Of a DNA stretch of 10,474 bases, positions 5,081 to 10,474 are shown piece after piece (position 1 is the first letter of the stretch; the number at the start of each line of letters is the position of its first letter). A model generated the notes under the pieces. It was not told the origin of the DNA, did no database searches, and was given only the letters and a program-made list of their open reading frames with translations. The DNA comes from Haloferacaceae archaeon. Its GTDB lineage: Archaea; Halobacteriota; Halobacteria; Halobacteriales; Haloferacaceae. The DNA lies in the NCBI GenBank assembly GCA_018609965.1, contig JAHENP010000265.1, positions 1-10,474 on the forward strand, in the 5' to 3' direction. Both the position numbers and the translations under genes were made by a program.

Positions 5081-6478
5081 ATGCGGGACCGTGCGGAGTC
5101 GCCTGTCGCGCCGACGGACGTGTTGTACGTCGACAGCGACGCAGACTTCGCACAGTTGGTCGAACGGTCGCTGACCCGGCTCGATCCGACCGTCTCCGTG
5201 ACACACGTCGAGTCGGCCGCGGCGGCGTTCGCGGCCGTCGCTGGCGACGACCACGTGACCGACACGGACGGTCGTCCGAGGACCGACGACCCGGCGGTCG
5301 ACTGTGTGGTCAGTGCGTACACGCTCAAACGGACCGACGCCGTCGGCTTTCTGGAGGAGTTCCGGCGGACGTACGCGAATCTCCCGTTCGTCCTGTTCAC
5401 CGGCGCCGGCTCCGAGGCCGTCGCCTCTGACGCCATCGCGGCGGGTGTGAGCGCGTACGTCCCGGTTCGGGCCGGGGAGAACAACTTCGAACTGTTGGCA
5501 CAACGCATCTGGACAGTGACACAGGGGTACCGCGCCAAGCGCCGTGCGGAGGCGACCGCCGCCGAACTCCGTCGTGCCTACCGGCGGACCGAAGAGTCAG
5601 TCGTCGCCGTCGACCCAAACTGCCGGGTCGTCTTCGGCAACGACAGCTTCCGCACCCGCAACGGGCTCGTCGGCGAGTCGGTCGAGGGGCGGTCGTTGTG
5701 GGATGTGGTGCCGGCGTTCGCGGGAACGGCCGTCGAGACGCTCACGCGACGGGTACTCGCCGCTGACGACTCTCGCGCCGGCACCGCACAACTCCCCGAC
5801 CGGACGCTGTCCGTCCGGGTGTTTCCGGACGAAGACGACGCCGTCGTCTACGCCTCAGACGTGACCGACAGGGAACGGACGGCCGTTCGTCACGACTGTC
5901 TGGCGACGGTCGCCGACGGCGTCGGGACGCCCGCGTTGGTCGCCGATCCGGCCGGTCAGGTGGTGTTCGCGAACGACCCGGCGCGCCGTCGGCTGGGTGT
6001 CGACACCCGCCCGGACGGCGGTGGGCCGTCACTCGCTGCGGTCGTCGCGGACCCGGACACCGACCGCGTCCGGTCGGCGCTCCAGACGGTGATCGGGCGT
6101 GCCCGCCGGGACGGCGGGCTCCCGGCCGTTCGCGCGACCGACCGGACGAACGAGGAGACCACCCGCGTCGTCGACCGGGTCGGCGTGCCGTCGGCGGAGA
6201 CGGTCGCTGACCTCCGGGTGGAGCCGACGACGGTCGACGGGGAACTCCACGCGCTCGTCGTCGTCACCCGAACCGACACGGAGACGACCGCGGCGTCGAC
6301 AGTCGAGGAGTCGTCTGCGGGGCAAAGGCCTGCCAACTGGTGGCTCGCGGACTCCGAGTCGACGGCTGGCGGAGAGTCGGCAGAGAGCGGGGACAGATCG
6401 GCGGATGGCCACTCGGAGTCCGACGGCCCCGGCTCAGACGACCCCGGGTCCGACGACTCCCGTTCCGACTCCGAGTGA
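5081..6478 (+). CDS. pseudo-receiver and tandem PAS sensory protein
   Basis: This is a 465-residue soluble protein. Residues 12-148 form a CheY-like receiver (LYVDSD with acidic Asp18/Asp20; VLFTGAGSE with Thr107; ending FELLAQRIW). At the phosphorylation site, where haloarchaeal receivers read VVSDY, it reads VVSAY (Ala79), and the conserved Lys near 129 is Val. It is therefore unlikely to accept phosphate. A helical linker (150-170) leads to a first PAS domain (about 171-265, with VVAVDPN and ending TDRERT) and a second, more diverged one (about 275-398, with ALVADPAGQVVFAND). The tail (about 400-465) is Ser/Asp/Glu-rich low complexity. No histidine kinase, HTH, HalX, GAF or output domain is present. 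It probably senses a ligand or redox state and acts through protein contacts. The ATG has a TATA-like box about 27 bases upstream. It ends 2 bases from the convergent RNase gene. Confidence 0.85.
   Translation: MRDRAESPVAPTDVLYVDSDADFAQLVERSLTRLDPTVSVTHVESAAAAFAAVAGDDHVTDTDGRPRTDDPAVDCVVSAYTLKRTDAVGFLEEFRRTYANLPFVLFTGAGSEAVASDAIAAGVSAYVPVRAGENNFELLAQRIWTVTQGYRAKRRAEATAAELRRAYRRTEESVVAVDPNCRVVFGNDSFRTRNGLVGESVEGRSLWDVVPAFAGTAVETLTRRVLAADDSRAGTAQLPDRTLSVRVFPDEDDAVVYASDVTDRERTAVRHDCLATVADGVGTPALVADPAGQVVFANDPARRRLGVDTRPDGGGPSLAAVVADPDTDRVRSALQTVIGRARRDGGLPAVRATDRTNEETTRVVDRVGVPSAETVADLRVEPTTVDGELHALVVVTRTDTETTAASTVEESSAGQRPANWWLADSESTAGGESAESGDRSADGHSESDGPGSDDPGSDDSRSDSE
6356..6475 (+). repeat. 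low-complexity Ser/Asp/Gly-coding tail
   Basis: The last 40 or so codons of the receiver/PAS gene encode almost only Ser, Asp, Glu and Gly. A near-repeated GSDD unit occurs at residues 451-454 and 456-460. It is probably a disordered acidic tail and may be variable in length between strains. Confidence 0.5.
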
Positions 6479-6480
6479 GA

Positions 6481-7812
6481 TCACTCCGGGAGCGTCTCCG
6501 GTGTGTCGTGTGTGGCGTCGGCAGGGTCGTCGACGACCTCCAGCCCGCGGTTATTCACCGCGTACGGGTCGAGACCGACCTCCTCCATGTACTGTTTGTA
6601 CAGCCGTTCGGCGGTCTCGGCGTCCTTCTGGCGGTCGGAGGCACGGTCACACAGCGCGACGAGATCCTCCGGCACGTCGTTCGTGTGGACGATCCAGTGG
6701 TTGATCAGGTCCGACAGCCGCCGGATGGGCGAGGTGAAGTGGCCGTAGATGTCGAAGTTGAGCGCGTGGTGGCCGCCGAACGGGTCGTTCATGTACTTCG
6801 CGCGCGGCATCACCTTCAACACGGCGCGTTGGATCTTGTTGAGCGCGCGGTCCGGCGCCTCCTCCATCGCCGCGTTCACCGCCTTCCGGGGGTCGTCCCA
6901 CGATCCACCGGGGATCGACACGCCGTTGAGGTCCTGAATCTCGCGGAGCGCGTCGTCCCACTGGTCCGGCGACGGCTGTGGGTGGACGCGGTACATCGCC
7001 TCCACGCCGCGGTTCCACATCAGCTCGTGTGTGACCGCCTTGTTCGCCTTCAGCATACACTCCTCGATGATCGTGTGAGCGCGATCCCGCGAGGGGTTGA
7101 GCACGAGACTCCCGTCGGCTTTGCGTTGTTCGTGGAGCTGTTCGGCCACCTCGTAGGCGAGCGCGTTCTCCTCGTGGAGCGGCGCCTCGGAGTCTTCGAG
7201 TCGTTCCTCACACTGGCTGTAGGTGAGTCGTTCGTTCGACCGGATCACCGACTTGTAGATGTCCACTTCCTCGAACGAGAGGGTCTCCTTGTCGAGTCGC
7301 ATCTCGACGGTGTGTGCCAGTCGGTCCTCCTCGGGAACGAGTGAACACACCGTCTCCGCCAACACCGGCGGCAGCATGTGGATCGTGTACGCCGGGAGGT
7401 ACACCGTGTTGCCGCGTTCGACGGCCTCCTGCCACATCGCCGACTCCGGGTGGACGTAGTGGGTCACGTCCGCGATGTGGACCCAGAGGTGGTACTCGTC
7501 GCCGTCGTCGCGGACGCTGATCGCGTCGTCGAAGTCCTGTGCGTCGATCGGGTCGGTGGTCCAGGTGGTCAGCTCCCGGAGGTCCTCCCGGTCGTCGACC
7601 GCCTCCTCGATCTCGTCGTCGACCCCCTGGGTGCGTTCCTTCGCCTCCGCGAGCACCTCCGGCGGGAACCCGTCTGCGATGCCGAACTCCTCGAAGAGAT
7701 CCTCGCGTTTCTCCGCGAGCGCCTCGTCGAGTCGTTGGGTCACCTGCACGGGGCCCTGTGCCTCGGCAGTGCCCGACTCGCCGTCGTCAGTCTCCGCGGC
7801 TGCGTCACTCAT
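6481..7812 (-). CDS. rnr: RNB-domain exoribonuclease (RNase R-like)
   Basis: This 443-residue protein is built almost entirely of an RNase II/R catalytic (RNB) domain. The Mg2+ site is in DPIDAQDFDDA (Asp87, Asp93, Asp95, Asp96), with the exact spacing of E. coli RNase II Asp201/207/209/210. The HMLPP motif (about 145-149), GHFTSPIRRLSDL (about 357-369) and the downstream DRQKDAETAER helix also match. It should degrade RNA 3' to 5' to nucleoside monophosphates in the cytoplasm. An acidic N-terminus of about 80 residues replaces the cold-shock domains, and no S1 domain follows. From the literature I recall that Haloferax volcanii has such an RNase R homologue and lacks the archaeal exosome, so this is probably a main 3' exonuclease. 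The ATG at 7812 begins a typical acidic haloarchaeal N-terminus. It is divergent from the HEAT gene (96-base gap), with no clear TATA box. Confidence 0.92.
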   Translation of the reverse strand: MSDAAAETDDGESGTAEAQGPVQVTQRLDEALAEKREDLFEEFGIADGFPPEVLAEAKERTQGVDDEIEEAVDDREDLRELTTWTTDPIDAQDFDDAISVRDDGDEYHLWVHIADVTHYVHPESAMWQEAVERGNTVYLPAYTIHMLPPVLAETVCSLVPEEDRLAHTVEMRLDKETLSFEEVDIYKSVIRSNERLTYSQCEERLEDSEAPLHEENALAYEVAEQLHEQRKADGSLVLNPSRDRAHTIIEECMLKANKAVTHELMWNRGVEAMYRVHPQPSPDQWDDALREIQDLNGVSIPGGSWDDPRKAVNAAMEEAPDRALNKIQRAVLKVMPRAKYMNDPFGGHHALNFDIYGHFTSPIRRLSDLINHWIVHTNDVPEDLVALCDRASDRQKDAETAERLYKQYMEEVGLDPYAVNNRGLEVVDDPADATHDTPETLPE

Positions 7813-7908
7813 GCGCCGCCGTACGACAGACCGACGGGTAGGCGTTTCGGGCGCTCACCGACCGCGAGAATGGAAACGCCCTTGTGGGCCACGGAACGAG
7901 ACGGCGGT

Positions 7909-9192
7909 ATGAGCGACGACGCCAGCGAAACTGACGACGCGGCCGGAGGCGACGCAGGCGAGGACACGGCCGTCGAACTCTCGCCTGAGGGGTTCGAAGA
8001 CCGGTTGGAGACGGTCGCCGACAGCGTCGCCGCGGCCGAGACCGAGGCGGACCTCGACGATGTCGAGGCGGATCTCGACGCGGTCGCGGACAAACTCGAC
8101 GCCGCATCACTCCAGGCCGACGACGAAGACGACGATCCAGAAGCGGCCTTGGAAGACCAGTTGGAGAGTGTGCGCGAGGACCTTGCGGCCGCGCGCGGGC
8201 CGTACGCCGAGGACGTGACCGACGCCGTCGACTCCGTGCAGTCGACGCTCCGGGACACCCGGTGGACGGTCGACGGGGAGGCGACGCTCGCGGACGCGCA
8301 GGCGACGTTCGTCGAGACGGTCGCGGCGGCGCTCGACACCACAGTCGACGCGGCGACCGAGGGTGACGGGGAGACGCTCGCGGACGAACTCGACACGGTG
8401 ACGACCGCCGTCACCGACGCGGGGCTCGACCCAGACGACGACGCGGAGACGATCCAGACGTTGTTGACGGCCGCCGAGACGTTCGAGGATGCCTGCGAGG
8501 CCGCAGAGGAGTGGGACGACCTGGAGGTTCGCGAGCAGTTGGAGGCGGAGGGGTTCTACGACGTGCTCGGTCACTACAAGGACTTCCCGCCGGAGTTGGC
8601 GGCGCTGAAGGCGTGGACCGACCGCGGGAACGTGGAAATGGTGTTGTTGGCGTTGGACAAGCTCGGCTCGGAGTTCATGGAGGACCACTGTCTGGACTCG
8701 CTCGTCCGGATGAACAACGACGGCGCCTTCGAGGAGATGCACGCCCGCGCACAGAAGCGCGACCAGCCGGGGATCGAGGCGCTGGGGAAGATGGCCGCCG
8801 AGGCGGCCGTCGACACGCTCGTCGACTACGTCGACGAAGACTCCAACCCACAGCTCCAGAAAGTGACATTCAAAGCGTTAGGCGAGATCGGCGACCCGGC
8901 GGCCGTCCAGCCGCTCGCGAACCAGCTCGTCGCCGACAACGACGAAGTTCGGGCGCGTGCGGCCCGCGCGCTGGGGCTGATCGGCGACACACGCGCGGTC
9001 GACCCGCTGGGTGAGACGCTGGCGACCGACGAGGTCGACACCGTCCGCGCGGGCGCGGCGTGGGCGCTCCGCCAGATCGGCACCCACGGCGCGTTGGCGA
9101 CCGCCAGCGAGGCGGTCGACGACGGCTCCTACATCGTCGAAGCGGAGGCGGAACGCGCCGCCGAGGCGCTCGACGAGCCGGCGGTGGCCTGA
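7909..9192 (+). CDS. HEAT-repeat protein with acidic helical N-terminal region
   Basis: This is a 427-residue, strongly acidic protein. Residues 1-25 are a disordered Asp/Glu tail. About 26-200 are Ala/Asp/Glu/Leu-rich helices with heptad-like spacing, likely coiled coil, broken by an acidic linker at 71-79. About 205-285 form a conserved-looking bridge (GFYDVLGHYKDFPPEL, KAWTDRGNVEM). About 286-420 hold three to four HEAT repeats, clearest at ALGEIGDPAAVQPLANQL and ALGLIGDTRAVDPLGETL. HEAT repeats make protein-binding scaffolds; in archaea they also occur in phycobilin-lyase-like proteins. No enzymatic motif is visible, so an adaptor role is inferred. The ATG at 7909 fits the usual acidic start. 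An in-frame ATG at 7870 would add 13 residues. The gene is divergent from the RNase gene and convergent with a small membrane-protein gene. Confidence 0.85.
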   Translation: MSDDASETDDAAGGDAGEDTAVELSPEGFEDRLETVADSVAAAETEADLDDVEADLDAVADKLDAASLQADDEDDDPEAALEDQLESVREDLAAARGPYAEDVTDAVDSVQSTLRDTRWTVDGEATLADAQATFVETVAAALDTTVDAATEGDGETLADELDTVTTAVTDAGLDPDDDAETIQTLLTAAETFEDACEAAEEWDDLEVREQLEAEGFYDVLGHYKDFPPELAALKAWTDRGNVEMVLLALDKLGSEFMEDHCLDSLVRMNNDGAFEEMHARAQKRDQPGIEALGKMAAEAAVDTLVDYVDEDSNPQLQKVTFKALGEIGDPAAVQPLANQLVADNDEVRARAARALGLIGDTRAVDPLGETLATDEVDTVRAGAAWALRQIGTHGALATASEAVDDGSYIVEAEAERAAEALDEPAVA

Positions 9193-9226
9193 ACGGCCGC
9201 GCGTCGGGCCGACCACCTGACCGTCG

Positions 9227-9466
9227 TTACACCAGTTCGGCCACGAACAACAGGGTGAATCCGACGGAGATCAACAGCCCACCCGCGCGGCCGAGCCAGG
9301 TGTGTTCTGTCAGTTCCTGCGGGTTCATCTGCACCTCGTAGCTGTCGAACTCCGGACTGTAGTCGACGTAGGAGGGTTGTTGGAAGAACTCTAACGCGAT
9401 CAAGGCGCCGCCGACGGCACCCAGCGCCGCGCCGACGAGTCTGATCGTCTCGACGACTCCGACCAT
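9227..9466 (-). CDS. small two-helix membrane protein, function unknown
   Basis: This 79-residue protein has two hydrophobic segments (about residues 6-28 and 60-78) separated by a roughly 30-residue polar loop containing several Tyr, Pro and Glu residues (QQPSYVDYSPEF) and a Trp near its end. The loop is long for such a small protein and may face outside. The ATG at 9466 is supported by a TATA-like box about 26 bases upstream. The frame continues upstream to 9544, but that part is Arg-rich and overlaps the opposite promoter and start. It ends 34 bases from the convergent HEAT gene and is divergent from the phospholipase-D-like gene. I do not recognise a named family. Confidence 0.72.
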   Translation of the reverse strand: MVGVVETIRLVGAALGAVGGALIALEFFQQPSYVDYSPEFDSYEVQMNPQELTEHTWLGRAGGLLISVGFTLLFVAELV

Positions 9467-9486
9467 ACCGACTCGTGGCGGAGCCG

Positions 9487-9497
9487 CCGAAAAGAAC
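9487..9497 (-). promoter_or_regulatory. TATA-like box of the small membrane-protein gene
   Basis: On the minus strand TTCTTTTCGGC is centred about 26 bases before the ATG at 9466. A T-rich stretch on the plus strand (CTTCTTGTAC, 9507-9516), about 27 bases before the GTG at 9538, may be the divergent partner for the phospholipase-D-like gene, though it is weaker. Confidence 0.4.
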
Positions 9498-9537
9498 GCA
9501 CCGAATCTTCTTGTACGGAGCCGGGACCACACCCCGC

Positions 9538-10474
9538 GTGTCACGTCCCTCCCGGCCCGCCGTCTCGACCGTCACCACTCCGTCGCCCGTAGTCACTCCT
9601 GGGTTCGTCACCACGCTTCTCGTTGTCTGTCTCCTCTGCTCGCTCGGAGTCGGTCCCGCGACAGGAGCGACCGTCAACCCGACCGAGAGCCCACGCTCCG
9701 ACGCGGCGTCCGGACTAACGGCCACCGCGGAGACGAACACGACCCGAGAGTCGAACGCGACCGCCCGAATCGTCAGCCTCCGGCCGGAGCCGGTCACCGG
9801 CACGGAGACGGTGACGGTGACGCTCGGCTCCGGGAGCTACGAACTCGACGACGGCGAGGCGAGCGTCACCCTCCACGGGCCGGGGACGGTCGTCGTCGCC
9901 CGCGAGCCCGCGAACGTGACGACTCCCCACCGGGTCGTCAAGAGCCCGCTCCGGCTAGCGAACGCCGGCGAGCAGGTCCGGCTCCGCCACGACAACCGGA
10001 CAGTCCACGCCGTCGACTACCCGCGAGCGGAGCCGGGGAGCCGGTACCAGACGGCGACGGCCGTGTGGCAACCTGTCGGACTCCGTCCGCGGGAGCCGGT
10101 CGCGCTCGGCCCCGCAGAGACGACGGCGTTCGTCCTGCCGGACGCACCACAGGTACCAGTCGAGACCCTCCGAGCCGCCGAGCGACGGATTCTGTTGGCG
10201 GGGTACACGTTCGGCTCAAAACGGGTCGTCGGGGCGTTGCGGGCGGCCGTCGAGCGCGGCGTCGCGGTCCGGGTGTTGCTCGACGGCTCGCCGGTCGGGG
10301 GCGTCGAAGCCAGTCAGGCGGCGGCGACGGCCGCGCTCGTCGACGCCGGTGTGGCGGTGCGACATGTCGACGGCGCGGCCGCCCGGTTCCGGTTCCACCA
10401 CCCGAAGTACGCCGTCGTCGACGACCGAGCGTTGGTGCTCACGGAGAACTGGAAACCCAGCGGGACGGGCGGCG
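9538..10474 (+). CDS. secreted phospholipase-D-like (HKD) protein, C-terminus outside window
   Basis: An open frame of 312 codons from GTG at 9538 runs off the right edge. A Pro/Thr-rich N-terminus with two Arg is followed by a hydrophobic core (about residues 23-40, with Cys31 and Cys34), consistent with a Sec signal peptide. There is no twin-arginine pair and no good lipobox. About 45-75 is a Thr/Asn/Ser-rich linker. About 78-200 is a beta-rich region resembling the domain preceding PLD modules in haloarchaeal homologues. About 205-312 is a PLD module with the HKD motif His288-x-Lys290-x4-Asp295, then Glu303/Asn304. Four N-x-S/T sequons (67, 73, 126, 153) fit a glycosylated exported protein. 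PLD enzymes use two HKD motifs, so a second is expected beyond the edge. The substrate is unknown: phospholipid or nucleic acid are both possible. Confidence 0.85.
   Translation, partial: MSRPSRPAVSTVTTPSPVVTPGFVTTLLVVCLLCSLGVGPATGATVNPTESPRSDAASGLTATAETNTTRESNATARIVSLRPEPVTGTETVTVTLGSGSYELDDGEASVTLHGPGTVVVAREPANVTTPHRVVKSPLRLANAGEQVRLRHDNRTVHAVDYPRAEPGSRYQTATAVWQPVGLRPREPVALGPAETTAFVLPDAPQVPVETLRAAERRILLAGYTFGSKRVVGALRAAVERGVAVRVLLDGSPVGGVEASQAAATAALVDAGVAVRHVDGAAARFRFHHPKYAVVDDRALVLTENWKPSGTGG

Noticed and set aside
6340..7344. Plus-strand 334-codon open frame opposite the RNase gene
   Set aside because: Its translation is Arg/Val/His-rich with no domain signature, and it mirrors the RNB catalytic domain on the other strand.
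7378..7869. Upstream extension of the HEAT-protein frame
   Set aside because: It is antisense to the RNase N-terminal half and has shadow composition. The acidic haloarchaeal N-terminus starts at 7909 (or at most 7870).
1..10474. CRISPR array, tRNA/rRNA gene, insertion sequence, prophage or defence island
   Set aside because: No regularly spaced repeats, cloverleaf-type sequence, transposase, integrase or phage motifs, or AT-rich composition shifts were seen. The genes look like ordinary haloarchaeal chromosome.

Overview
The window looks like part of a haloarchaeal chromosome. It is very GC-rich, with strong G/C preference at third codon positions. Its soluble proteins are rich in Asp and Glu and poor in Lys. 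Several genes have AT-rich TATA-like boxes about 27 bases before the start codon, as expected for leaderless archaeal transcripts, and protein families such as the RNB-only RNase and the receiver/PAS sensor are of the haloarchaeal type. I see no rRNA, tRNA, CRISPR array, insertion sequence, integrase or base-composition break. It reads as core housekeeping chromosome, densely packed, with no gene-free stretch above about 140 bases.

Layout from left to right. (1) The 3' end of a gene with a C-terminal membrane helix overlaps the GTG start of an endonuclease/exonuclease/phosphatase (EEP) family enzyme (133-945, +). That enzyme converges on, and overlaps by 30 bases, a small two-helix membrane protein (916-1116, -). 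(2) A PUA-domain RNA-binding protein of the MCT-1/Tma20 type (1253-1732, -) is divergent from a small four-cysteine zinc-binding protein (1850-2155, +). (3) An M28-family zinc metallopeptidase (2215-3633, -) is divergent from an iron-alcohol-dehydrogenase-fold protein (3751-4941, +). (4) A receiver-PAS-PAS sensory protein (5081-6478, +) converges, with a 2-base gap, on an RNB-domain (RNase R-like) exoribonuclease (6481-7812, -). (5) A HEAT-repeat protein (7909-9192, +) diverges from the RNase and converges on another two-helix small membrane protein (9227-9466, -). (6) A secreted phospholipase-D-like protein (from 9538, +) runs off the right edge.

Most neighbours are divergent or convergent single-gene units, so there is little operon structure and no sign that these genes form one pathway. 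RNA metabolism is represented twice (PUA protein, RNB nuclease), but the two genes lie 5 kb apart.

I did not find a coherent undescribed multi-gene system. The points most worth a second look are two proteins whose family-defining active residues are missing. The Fe-ADH-fold protein has lost three of the four canonical metal ligands while keeping the nucleotide-binding motif. The receiver domain of the PAS protein has Ala where the phosphorylated Asp should be and has also lost the conserved Lys.
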